Shown here: positions 24,460 through 32,388 of the stretch, piece after piece | Position numbering within the stretch: the first letter of the stretch is position 1 | How the letters are laid out: each line of letters starts with the position of its first letter | Origin: JAABTH01 sp964390725 | GTDB lineage: Bacteria > Bacillota > Dethiobacteria > DTU022 | Assembly: GCA_964390725.1 (NCBI GenBank) | Contig: CAYMIW010000024.1 | Coordinates: 1-45,192 of the forward strand | Reading direction: 5' to 3' | DNA: 45,192 nt | Made by a program: the position numbers and the translations under genes | The notes under the pieces: generated by a model | Seen by the model: the letters and a program-made list of their open reading frames with translations, nothing else | Told to the model about the DNA's origin: nothing | The model's database searches: none

Positions 24460-24936
24460 TTGACCAGGGAAGAAAAAGAGAGAGAACTGGTAGCGCTAAT
24501 TGAGCCGCTGGTTGAGGCAAAAGGATATGAATTGGTCAAGCTTAGTTATGCAGCCCGACGCCACGGTTTATTGCAGCTGATCATTGATCACGAAAAAGGT
24601 ATTACTGTTGACGACTGCGAGTTGATCAGCAGGACTGTTTCGGATCTGCTCGATACGGAAGATCCAATAGAACATGCTTACAGCCTGGAGGTGTCTTCAC
24701 CCGGACTTGAAAGGCCGCTGACCAAGGCAGAACATTTTAAGCGGTTTCAGGGCGAAAAAGTGAAGGTCAGAACCAGTGAGGCTGTTTCTGATTCCGAAAA
24801 ATTCGCAGTTACCCTGGTTGATGCCTCGGACAAACATGTTACGGTTCAGGCCGAAAACGGTACAAAAACTGATATACCATATAATCTGATTAAAAAAGCG
24901 CATTTATGGTATACAAAAAACGACAAAAAGAATTAA
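24460..24936 (+). CDS. rimP: Ribosome maturation factor RimP
   Basis: Needed for late assembly of the 30S subunit. The 158-residue protein has the N-terminal alpha/beta domain (LIEPLVEAKGYELVKL, then VDDCELISRTVSDLLDTEDPI) and LEVSSPGLERPLTK, the family hallmark, followed by the SH3-like C-terminal domain ending KKAHLWY. TTG 24460 is preferred for the G-rich site GGGCGGGGGG ending 7 bases upstream and the usual protein length; ATG 24436 in frame would add 8 residues without a ribosome binding site. It is the first gene of the nusA-infB operon. Confidence 0.92.
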   Translation: MTREEKERELVALIEPLVEAKGYELVKLSYAARRHGLLQLIIDHEKGITVDDCELISRTVSDLLDTEDPIEHAYSLEVSSPGLERPLTKAEHFKRFQGEKVKVRTSEAVSDSEKFAVTLVDASDKHVTVQAENGTKTDIPYNLIKKAHLWYTKNDKKN

Positions 24937-24967
24937 ATACCCGGGTGAAAGGAGGTTGAGAAAAACT

Positions 24968-26149
24968 GTGAACAAAGAACTATTTGCCGCGATTGACATG
25001 CTGGAGAAGGAAAAGGGTATCAGCAAGGAAGTACTGTTTGAAGCGTTGGAAGTAGCCCTGGTTTCAGCTTACAAAAGAAACTTTCAGTCAGCTCCGGCAG
25101 TAAGTGTTAACATTGATCGCGATTCAGGCGAAATAAAGGTATTTTCTCAATTGAAAGTGGTGGAAGATGTTGAATCTGATCAGCAGGAAGTAAGCTTGTA
25201 CGAAGCAAGGGTTTATGACCCGCGCTGCCAGGTAGGGGATATTGTCGAAATGGAAGTTACCCCCCAGGAGTTTGGACGGATTGCCGCTCAGACAGCCAAA
25301 CAGGTTGTGATTCAGCGTATCAGGGAAGCAGAGCGGGAATTGATTTTTGAAAGTTTTGTTGATCGAACCGAAGAAGTAATTACAGGGCTGGTCCGCCGCT
25401 TTGAACAGAGGAATGTAGTGATTGATCTGGGCAGGACAGAAGCAATTATGCCTGTTGACGAGCAAATACCATACGAGCGTTACCGCCAGGGTGAACGGGT
25501 TAAAACTTTTATTGTGGAAGTCAAGAAAACAACTAAAGGCCCACAGATCATTGTATCAAGAACCCATACAGGTTTCTTAAAAAGACTTTTTGAGATGGAA
25601 GTACCCGAGATATATGAGGGAATAGTGGAAATAAAAGCAGCAGCGCGTGAAGCAGGGTACCGTTCGAAGCTGGCTGTTCACTCCAACAATAAGGATATTG
25701 ATCCCGTTGGTTCCTGTGTTGGTCCGAAAGGAAGCAGGGTACAGGCAATCAGCAATGAGTTGAAAGGCGAAAAGATCGATATTGTCAAGTGGAGCGAGGA
25801 AACGGAAGAATATATTGCCAATGCTCTCAGTCCGGCCAAGGTTGCCTCTGTTATCCTTGATTCTGAAAACAAGACTGCTACTGTTGTGGTTCCTGATAGC
25901 CAGCTCTCGCTGGCAATTGGTAAAGAAGGACAAAATGCCAGGCTTGCTGCGAAGATAACCGGGTGGAAAATTGATATTTCCAGTGAGACTCAGTTCACCG
26001 AAAAGAGCCTATCGGCTATCGGTTTATCCGATCAGCCGCCGGAAGACGACAGCAAGGTTGAGGAAGAAACTGCTTCAGGCGAAGTTGTAGCAGCTGAAGA
26101 AATTGCAGAAGAAGAGGAAACCGGGGAGGAACCGGTCAGTAATGGTTAA
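24968..26149 (+). CDS. nusA: Transcription termination/antitermination factor NusA
   Basis: Binds RNA polymerase and controls pausing, termination and antitermination. The 393 residues contain the N-terminal polymerase-binding domain (NKELFAAIDMLEKEKGIS), an S1 domain (about 130-200, EVITGLVRRFEQRNVVIDLG-like), then KH1 (GYRSKLAVHS, PVGSCVGPKGSRVQAIS) and KH2 (LAIGKEGQNARLAAKITGW). A Glu-rich tail of about 40 residues ends the protein. GTG 24968 is chosen because a TTG at 24956 directly abuts the AGGAGG; the GTG spacing of 12 bases is a little long. Its end overlaps ylxR by 8 bases. Confidence 0.95.
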   Translation: MNKELFAAIDMLEKEKGISKEVLFEALEVALVSAYKRNFQSAPAVSVNIDRDSGEIKVFSQLKVVEDVESDQQEVSLYEARVYDPRCQVGDIVEMEVTPQEFGRIAAQTAKQVVIQRIREAERELIFESFVDRTEEVITGLVRRFEQRNVVIDLGRTEAIMPVDEQIPYERYRQGERVKTFIVEVKKTTKGPQIIVSRTHTGFLKRLFEMEVPEIYEGIVEIKAAAREAGYRSKLAVHSNNKDIDPVGSCVGPKGSRVQAISNELKGEKIDIVKWSEETEEYIANALSPAKVASVILDSENKTATVVVPDSQLSLAIGKEGQNARLAAKITGWKIDISSETQFTEKSLSAIGLSDQPPEDDSKVEEETASGEVVAAEEIAEEEETGEEPVSNG

Positions 26150-26423
26150 AAGAAAAAAGATACCTTTACGGGTTTGCCTGGGCTGCCAGGAGAAAAAGCC
26201 CAAGCAGGAACTGGTCAGGGTGGTCAGAACACCCGCTGGCGAGGTTTTGCTGGATCCGACCGGGAAAAAGGCCGGGCGCGGGGCTTATATATGCCCCTGT
26301 GAAGAATGCTTGCGTAAGGCGGTCAAGGGCAGACGTCTCGAGAAGAACCTGCAGCAGCATATTCCGGAAGAGCTTGTTGCCTCGATTGCCTTAACCTTGA
26401 AAAGTATTGCAAAAGAAGATTGA
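26142..26423 (+). CDS. ylxR: YlxR family RNA-binding protein (DUF448)
   Basis: Small basic protein of 93 residues with the YlxR motifs PLRVCLGCQEKKPKQELVRVV and GRGAYICPCEECL. Structures of family members show an RNA-binding fold, and a nucleoid-associated regulatory role has been described in B. subtilis. ATG 26142 is chosen; homologues begin around the KIPLRVC segment and GGAGG (26124-26128 region) precedes it. It overlaps nusA by 8 bases. The ribosomal-like ylxQ gene that often follows is not present before infB. Confidence 0.9.
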   Translation: MVKRKKIPLRVCLGCQEKKPKQELVRVVRTPAGEVLLDPTGKKAGRGAYICPCEECLRKAVKGRRLEKNLQQHIPEELVASIALTLKSIAKED

Positions 26424-26472
26424 CTGGGTTACAGATTAACCGGGGAGGGCCCACTTGATGGAGGTGTAGTGT

Positions 26473-28560
26473 ATGAGTAAGGTGAGAGTTTATGAGTTGG
26501 CAAAAGAGCTTGGAACTACAAGTAAGAAATTGATTGAGGTTATGGAAGGTATGGATATTGCGGTCAATAACCATATGAGCACTTTGACCGATGATGATGC
26601 CAAAAGAGTTATGGCTATATTAACCGGCCGATCGAAAGAAAAGAAGTCGCAGGAAGCTGTGCCGGAAGCTCCGGCGAAAGAGGTTGTTCAAAAAGAAGAG
26701 CCTGCCAAAACCGTCCGTAAGAAGGTAAAGAGCGAAGAGAGCGAGGCCCCGAGCAGGAAGGCAAGAAAAGCGATCCAGGAAGAAAAACGGGCAGCCATGC
26801 TGAAAGCAAAGAGACCGGTTCTTAGGCTGGAAGGTCAGATTACGGTGGCCGAGTTGGCAGGAAGAGTTGAAACCACTCCTGCTCAGCTGATTAGTTACCT
26901 GATGGATATGGGGGTAATGGCCAATATTAACCAGCCCCTTAATCCTGAAACAGTTGAGCTGGTGGCTGAAGAGTATGGTTATGATTTTGATTATGTTGAG
27001 GATCCGGTTGAAGAGGAATTACTTTCATTCGGTGATGAAGAAGATAACCTAAAAGAAATTAACCGCAAGCCGGTTGTGACTGTTCTAGGGCATGTCGATC
27101 ATGGGAAAACTTCTTTACTGGATGCTATTCGAAACGCCAATGTAACGGCAGGCGAGGTAGGAGGAATTACCCAGCATATCGGGGCTTACCAGGTTAAAGT
27201 TAACGATAAAAAAATAGTATTCCTGGACACTCCCGGTCATGAAGCTTTTACAGCGATGAGAGCCAGAGGCGCCCAGGTTACTGATATTGCCATCCTGGTT
27301 GTTGCTGCCGATGATGGTGTAATGCCCCAGACTGTTGAAGCGATTAACCACGCCAAAGCGGCCCAGGTTCCCGTGCTGGTTGCCATAAACAAGATTGATA
27401 AACCTGATGCCAACCCGGAAAGAATTAAACAACAGCTGTCCGATCACGGTCTGGTTACGGAAGAGTGGGGTGGAGATACCATATTTGTTCCGGTCAGTGC
27501 TATTCGTGGTGACGGCCTGGAAGAATTGCTGGAGATGGTTTTACTGCTGGCAGAGGTTGCCGAGTTAAAGGCCAGCCCGGAAAGGGCGGGTAGAGGAACC
27601 GTGATTGAAGCAAAACTTGACCGGGGACGCGGCCCGGTGGCAACAGTGCTTGTCCAGGACGGAACTTTACAGATCAGCGATCCGATTGTTTGCGGTTCAA
27701 TTTCTGGAAAAGTCAGGGCAATGACCAATGAACGCGGAGAGAGAGTAAAGTCGGCGGGTCCGTCAACCCCGGTGGAGATCCAGGGGTTAAATGATGTGCC
27801 GATGGCCGGTGATTTGTTCCAGGTTGTCAGTGACGACCGTGTGGCCAGGCAGGTTGCTGAAAAAAGAGCAGTTAAAATAAAAGAAGCAACCAACAGGGTC
27901 CAAAGGGTTACCCTGGATGACCTGTTTAAACAAATCCAGGAAGGTGAAGTTAAGGAGCTGAACCTGATTCTCAAGGGTGACGTGCAGGGATCGGTGGAAG
28001 CCCTGCAGGATGCTTTGTTCAAACTAAGCCTTGAAGAAGTTCAAATTAAAATTATTCACACCGGGGTGGGAGCGATCAGTGAATGGGATGTGATGCTTGC
28101 TTCCGCTTCAAATGCCATAGTGATCGGGTTTAATGTTCGCCCATCCAGTAATGCCAGGAAGGTAGCAGAGCACGATCAGGTAGATATAAGGCTCTACCGG
28201 ATTATTTATGAAGCGATTGAAGATATAAAGGCCGCTGTAACCGGAATGCTGAAACCGATTATGAAAGAGGTTATTCAGGGCCAGGCCGAGGTAAGACAGC
28301 TTTTCAAGGTATCACGGCTGGGCAGTATTGCCGGTTCGCATGTAATCGAAGGTAAAATAACCCGTAATGCCCTGATCCGGGTGATTAGGGACGGAACTGT
28401 CATCCTTGACAACGCCCGCATCGATTCACTTAAACGTTTTAAGGACGATGTGCGAGAGGTCATGAGCGGCTATGAGTGCGGAATACTGCTTGAAAATTAC
28501 AATGACCTGCATGAGGGCGATATAATTGAGGCCTATGTTATGGAGCAGGTTGCCCGCTGA
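26473..28560 (+). CDS. infB: Translation initiation factor IF-2
   Basis: GTPase that brings initiator tRNA to the 30S subunit. The 695 residues start with the IF2_N motif RVYELAKELGTTSKKLIEVM, then a charged linker (about 55-115) and a second N-domain. The G domain has GHVDHGKTS at 206-214, DTPGHEAFTAMR (switch II) and NKIDKP (G4). The C-terminal beta-barrels and the fMet-tRNA-binding domain end in GYECGILLENYNDLHEGDIIEAY-type sequence (partly shown). GGAGGTG lies about 7 bases before ATG 26473. There is about 50 bases to ylxR. Confidence 0.97.
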   Translation: MSKVRVYELAKELGTTSKKLIEVMEGMDIAVNNHMSTLTDDDAKRVMAILTGRSKEKKSQEAVPEAPAKEVVQKEEPAKTVRKKVKSEESEAPSRKARKAIQEEKRAAMLKAKRPVLRLEGQITVAELAGRVETTPAQLISYLMDMGVMANINQPLNPETVELVAEEYGYDFDYVEDPVEEELLSFGDEEDNLKEINRKPVVTVLGHVDHGKTSLLDAIRNANVTAGEVGGITQHIGAYQVKVNDKKIVFLDTPGHEAFTAMRARGAQVTDIAILVVAADDGVMPQTVEAINHAKAAQVPVLVAINKIDKPDANPERIKQQLSDHGLVTEEWGGDTIFVPVSAIRGDGLEELLEMVLLLAEVAELKASPERAGRGTVIEAKLDRGRGPVATVLVQDGTLQISDPIVCGSISGKVRAMTNERGERVKSAGPSTPVEIQGLNDVPMAGDLFQVVSDDRVARQVAEKRAVKIKEATNRVQRVTLDDLFKQIQEGEVKELNLILKGDVQGSVEALQDALFKLSLEEVQIKIIHTGVGAISEWDVMLASASNAIVIGFNVRPSSNARKVAEHDQVDIRLYRIIYEAIEDIKAAVTGMLKPIMKEVIQGQAEVRQLFKVSRLGSIAGSHVIEGKITRNALIRVIRDGTVILDNARIDSLKRFKDDVREVMSGYECGILLENYNDLHEGDIIEAYVMEQVAR

Positions 28561-28655
28561 TAAACACTGTTTCCAAAAACAGCTGTTACAACCCGGCGGA
28601 GCTGCCTTGCCGAATAATAGCAGTTAGCTTATATGCCATGTCGGAGGAATTAGTG

Positions 28656-29021
28656 ATGTCAGAAAACAGGGTAAGAAGAGTAGCAGGACAGCTAAAAAAA
28701 GATCTCAGCCAGATTATCGGCAATGAGATAAAAGACCCCAGGGTCGCCGGACTGACCAGTGTTACAGAGGTGCAGGTAACCCGTGATTTGCATTATGCAT
28801 CAGTGTATGTAAGTATATTCGGCACAGCCGAAGATAAAGAAAAAACCCTGCAGGCACTGAATGGAGCTGCCGGTTATATACGCAGTGAAGTAGGGAAGCG
28901 AATCAGGTTAAGACATATCCCGGAAATTAATTTTTTCCTTGATAATTCCATCGAATACGGAGCCCATATCGAAAGCGTTATTAAAACGCTGAAGGAGGAA
29001 GAACAGGGCGATAATGAGTGA
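28656..29021 (+). CDS. rbfA: Ribosome-binding factor A
   Basis: Binds the 16S rRNA helix 1 region during 30S maturation. The 121-residue protein shows the N-terminal RVRRVAGQLKKDLSQII, the KH-like core EIKDPRVAGLTSVTEVQVTRDL and YASVYVSIFG, and the end RHIPEINFFLDNSIEYG. ATG 28656 is chosen because GGAGG (28643-28647) is 8 bases upstream; ATG 28638 would read through its own ribosome binding site. GTG at 28653 is a less likely option. It overlaps nrnA by 8 bases. Confidence 0.94.
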   Translation: MSENRVRRVAGQLKKDLSQIIGNEIKDPRVAGLTSVTEVQVTRDLHYASVYVSIFGTAEDKEKTLQALNGAAGYIRSEVGKRIRLRHIPEINFFLDNSIEYGAHIESVIKTLKEEEQGDNE

Positions 29022-29985
29022 CCGGGACAAGATAATTGAGATTATCTCCAGGGAGAAAAAGTTTTACCTTATTTCGCACATGCTGCCTGATGGAGACAGC
29101 ATCGGTTCCCTGCTGGGCATGGGTATGGCTTTGAAACTGGCAGGTAAAAAAGTTAATATGTATACACCAGGACACTTGCCAAGCAAGTATAGCTTTTTAA
29201 AAGGAGCGGACCTGGTAGAAAACGATCAGTTCGGTGAAGATGAAGAAGCCACTGTTATAGTGCTTGACAGCAGTGATCCAGAGCGTCTCGGTGAATTACG
29301 CGATGATGTAATGAAATTCAGCAGGATAATAAATATCGATCACCATGTTACCAATCAACGCTTTGGTAACTATAATCTCGTTGATGCTGAGGCGTCTGCA
29401 ACAGGTGAAATTGTATATAAAATTCTCAGTGATGCCGGTTTTATTATAAACAAAGGTGTTGCTGAATCGTTATACGTGGCAATCTCTACCGATACCGGTT
29501 CTTTTAAGTTTGACAATACAACTTCGCAAACCCACCTGGTTATCGCCGAGCTGCTTCAATATGAACTAAGTCCGGGTCAGCTTTCACAGCGTGTTTTTGA
29601 TGAACGACCGCTTTCATTTTACATATTGCTTCGGGAAGCGCTATCAGGGTTGGAGATGTTCGGAAACCGCAGAATAGCTGTTATGACCCTCAGTCGGGAT
29701 ATCCGCCAGCGAAGCGGGGCGACCAGTGATGAACTCGAAGGAATAGTTAATTACAGCCGCAATATTGAAGGGATAGAGCTGGGCATATTGTTCTATGTTG
29801 ATACTACAGAAGAAGTCAAAGTTGGTTTTAGATCGAAACAGCTGGATGTTAGCGAACTGGCCGGACGCTTTAACGGCGGGGGACATGTGCGAGCAGCCGG
29901 ATGCCGGATCAAGGGAGATTACGAGACGGTTAAAAACAGGGTTATTGCAGAAGCAGAGAAAATGCTGCAGAGTTACCCGGCCTGA
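29014..29985 (+). CDS. nrnA: DHH-family oligoribonuclease / pAp phosphatase
   Basis: Degrades short RNA oligonucleotides to mononucleotides and, in B. subtilis, also dephosphorylates 3'-phosphoadenosine 5'-phosphate. The 323 residues have motif I HMLPDGDS (22-29), VLDSSDP, the DHH motif NIDHH (D109-H110-H111), STDTGSFKF, and the C-terminal DHHA1 GGGHVRAAGC. It sits between rbfA and truB as in B. subtilis and many Clostridia. RBS AAGGAGGA lies within the end of rbfA. Confidence 0.93.
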   Translation: MSDRDKIIEIISREKKFYLISHMLPDGDSIGSLLGMGMALKLAGKKVNMYTPGHLPSKYSFLKGADLVENDQFGEDEEATVIVLDSSDPERLGELRDDVMKFSRIINIDHHVTNQRFGNYNLVDAEASATGEIVYKILSDAGFIINKGVAESLYVAISTDTGSFKFDNTTSQTHLVIAELLQYELSPGQLSQRVFDERPLSFYILLREALSGLEMFGNRRIAVMTLSRDIRQRSGATSDELEGIVNYSRNIEGIELGILFYVDTTEEVKVGFRSKQLDVSELAGRFNGGGHVRAAGCRIKGDYETVKNRVIAEAEKMLQSYPA

Positions 29986-29998
29986 AGGAGCCTGCCCA

Positions 29999-30910
29999 GT
30001 GGATGGAATTGTGGTAATTAATAAACCGGAGGGGCTAACTTCACACCAGGTAGTGAGCAGAATACGCCGCATATTTCCGGGAGTAAAAGCAGGCCACAGC
30101 GGAACCCTCGATCCTATGGCTACAGGAGTTCTGCCCGTTTGTCTAGGCCGGGCTACCCGCCTGGTGGAATATATAATAGGGCAGCCTAAAAAGTACCGGG
30201 CTGAAGCAACACTGGGTACGGAAACTGACACGGAAGATGCAATGGGAACAATAATTTCCAGAAAAAAAGTGCCCGCCTTCAATGATGAATTTCTGAAAGA
30301 AATTCTAGATTCTTTCCAGGGTGAAATTGAGCAGCTTCCTCCGCTTTACTCTGCTGTAAAGCACAGGGGCAAACCGCTCTACCACTGGATGAGAAAAGGT
30401 GAGATACCACCGCGCCGCAAACGAAAAGCACATATTTACAGAATTGAAATGCTGTCTTTTAACCTGGCAGGAAAACCGGTTATTCAATTTGATGTGGAAT
30501 GCTCCAAGGGAACATATATCCGCACCCTGGCGGCTGATATTGGTGCAAAATTAGGCTGCGGTGCTCATCTGTCTGCTTTAACCAGGCTGAGAGTCGGACC
30601 TTATACCCTGGAGGATTCTCTTAAACTGGATCAACTGGAAAGTGCCGCTGCCGGCAATGATACTAATAAATTTTTACAAGCGCTGGATTCAGCGCTGCTG
30701 CATCTGCCGGCACTGATCCTTGCTAAAAAAGACGTCGATGCACTTAAGTTTGGACAGGCACTGGCAGCCGAAGAGAGATTCAGGGAATGCGGTGGAGAAA
30801 AAGGTCCTTATCGTATATATCGCGAAAGTGGTGTATTTGCCGCCCTGGCAGCATTTGTAGATTCGGCTGAAGGCTGTAAACTAAAAACAGTAAAGTATCT
30901 TGAAAGGTGA
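29999..30910 (+). CDS. truB: tRNA pseudouridine(55) synthase
   Basis: Converts U55 in the T loop of tRNAs to pseudouridine. The 303-residue protein begins VDGIVVINKPEGLTSH and carries the catalytic Asp D38 in GHSGTLDPMATGVLPV. ECSKGTYIRTLAADIG and GAHLSALTRLRVGP are further TruB signatures, with a C-terminal PUA-like end. GTG 29999 is chosen because AAGGAG (29985-29990) lies 8 bases upstream; the open frame extends back into nrnA without family similarity. It is 13 bases from nrnA and 6 bases from ribF. Confidence 0.95.
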   Translation: MDGIVVINKPEGLTSHQVVSRIRRIFPGVKAGHSGTLDPMATGVLPVCLGRATRLVEYIIGQPKKYRAEATLGTETDTEDAMGTIISRKKVPAFNDEFLKEILDSFQGEIEQLPPLYSAVKHRGKPLYHWMRKGEIPPRRKRKAHIYRIEMLSFNLAGKPVIQFDVECSKGTYIRTLAADIGAKLGCGAHLSALTRLRVGPYTLEDSLKLDQLESAAAGNDTNKFLQALDSALLHLPALILAKKDVDALKFGQALAAEERFRECGGEKGPYRIYRESGVFAALAAFVDSAEGCKLKTVKYLER

Positions 30911-30916
30911 TTGTTT

Positions 30917-31912
30917 ATGGAGATAATTAATGGCAGCGATCGCCTTCCGCCAACCAATAAGCCGCTTTATTTGGCACTGGGTAATTTTGACGGGGTTCAC
31001 CGCGGTCACCAGGAAATAATCAACAAAACTGTTGAACGAGCTGCCCGGGAAGGGGGAGTAAGCGCTGCTTACATTCTTAATCCCCATCCGGCTATAGCCC
31101 TGATGCAGGATAGAGGCATGGCTTTGTTAACCGATATTGTCGATCGTGCTGAAATTATGGGTGAACTGGGTTTGGATTACCTGATCATGGAAACGTTTAA
31201 CGGTGATCTGCCAGGATACACACCGGAAGAGTTTATTGCCAAAATATTAAGGGATAAATTATCTGCCAGGGGTGTATTCATCGGTGACAACTATCGTTTT
31301 GGCAGTAAGGGCGCCGGAAATGCTGAAACCCTTCACCTGTGGGGTGAAAGGGTCGGTTTTACTGTTGATGTAATTCCTATAGTATATTATGAACAGGAAA
31401 GAGTTAGCAGTTCGCTGATTCGTTCATTGATTAGCGAGGGAGAGGTAAAAAAGGCAGCCGATTACCTGAATTATTATTTTTACAGGCATGGCAGGGTGAT
31501 CAGGGGTAGCGGTATCGGTAAAAGCAGGCTTTTCCCCACGGCTAACTTAATTGCTTCCCAGGGTTTGCTGTGGCCTGGCCAGGGTGTTTACATGACTGCT
31601 GTGGGCAGGCTTGAGGATGAACTCCTTTACGGTGTTACCAATGTAGGGGCAAAACCTACACTTCAACAATATGATGAAAAAGTAGTGGAAACCCATATAT
31701 TAGATTACAGCAAGGATATTTATAACCGCGAGATCAGGATCTGCTTCCTTGAAAAAATAAGAGAGACAAGAAAGTTTAGTTCTCTTGATGAATTAAAGAT
31801 GCAAATTGAACAGGATATAAACAGGGCAAAGTTAATGCTGCATAACTTTAAACAGGAAACAAATGGTAAAGGCCGTTCTTTACAAGCCGGTTGTTCTGTG
31901 CTAAGATCATAA
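30917..31912 (+). CDS. ribF: Bifunctional riboflavin kinase/FMN adenylyltransferase
   Basis: Makes FMN and FAD from riboflavin, so it supplies cofactor to flavoproteins such as the one at the left of this window. The 331 residues comprise an N-terminal nucleotidyltransferase domain (ALGNFDGVHRGHQEI; SSSLIRSLISEG) and a C-terminal riboflavin kinase domain (GSGIGKSRLFPTANL, GVTNVGAKPTL). ATG 30917 is used, with AAAGGTGA about 7 bases upstream overlapping the truB stop. No FMN riboswitch is visible. Confidence 0.95.
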   Translation: MEIINGSDRLPPTNKPLYLALGNFDGVHRGHQEIINKTVERAAREGGVSAAYILNPHPAIALMQDRGMALLTDIVDRAEIMGELGLDYLIMETFNGDLPGYTPEEFIAKILRDKLSARGVFIGDNYRFGSKGAGNAETLHLWGERVGFTVDVIPIVYYEQERVSSSLIRSLISEGEVKKAADYLNYYFYRHGRVIRGSGIGKSRLFPTANLIASQGLLWPGQGVYMTAVGRLEDELLYGVTNVGAKPTLQQYDEKVVETHILDYSKDIYNREIRICFLEKIRETRKFSSLDELKMQIEQDINRAKLMLHNFKQETNGKGRSLQAGCSVLRS

Positions 31913-31995
31913 CAATATGAACCGCGGGCAAGGTTTAACGATAATCCCGACGTTGTTCTCTGCCGGCGGGGATTTAAAAAAAGGGAGGATAAACA

Positions 31996-32262
31996 ATGCT
32001 TGATCAGAATAAAAAACAGCAGATCATTGATCTGCACAAGAGACACGATGGTGATACAGGATCACCGGAAGTACAGATTGCACTGTTGACAGAAAGAATT
32101 AATTATCTCACTGAGCACCTGAAAGTTCATAAGAAAGACCACCATTCGCAGCGGGGCCTTCTGAAGATGGTCGGCCAGAGAAGGGGTCTGCTGAATTATC
32201 TTCGCGACAAGTCACCGGAACGCTATCAGGCGATTTTAGCGAAACTGGGCTTAAGAAAGTAA
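31996..32262 (+). CDS. rpsO: 30S ribosomal protein S15
   Basis: Primary 16S rRNA-binding protein, 88 residues, with the full family pattern HDGDTGSPEVQIALLTERI, HLKVHKKDHHSQRGLLKMVG and RRGLLNYLRDKS. GGGAGG lies about 7 bases before ATG 31996. The 83-base leader can form a stem between AATCCC (31943-31948) and GGGATT (31969-31974); S15 is known to repress its own mRNA through leader structures in several bacteria, but the fold here is only a guess. A strong terminator follows. Confidence 0.97.
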   Translation: MLDQNKKQQIIDLHKRHDGDTGSPEVQIALLTERINYLTEHLKVHKKDHHSQRGLLKMVGQRRGLLNYLRDKSPERYQAILAKLGLRK

Positions 32263-32265
32263 TTA

Positions 32266-32294
32266 CAAGCACGGGGGCCTGTCCCCCGTGTTTT
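32266..32294 (+). terminator. Rho-independent terminator between rpsO and pnp
   Basis: Stem CACGGGGG (32270-32277) with CCCCCGTG (32283-32290), a five-base loop and four T residues directly after, 7 bases past the rpsO stop. It would let rpsO be made in excess of pnp, as is common at this junction. Confidence 0.88.
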
Positions 32295-32297
32295 AAC

Positions 32298-32326
32298 TTG
32301 CGGCAGATAATTAACATGAGTATAGA
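32298..32326 (+). promoter_or_regulatory. Possible sigma-A promoter of pnp
   Basis: TTGCGG (32298-32303), a 17-base spacer and TATAGA (32321-32326), just after the rpsO terminator. Both boxes are imperfect (3/6 and 4/6), but the position between terminator and pnp makes a promoter plausible. Confidence 0.35.
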
Positions 32327-32388
32327 TGTTTTTGTGGAATACTGGTTTTAAGGTTTAACTAAGATGTTTTGAGAGGAGTCAACTGAGG

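Noticed and set aside
29795..29998. Extended N-terminus for TruB running through nrnA
   Set aside because: The extra residues are a shadow of nrnA. GTG 29999 has AAGGAG at ideal spacing and matches where TruB proteins begin.
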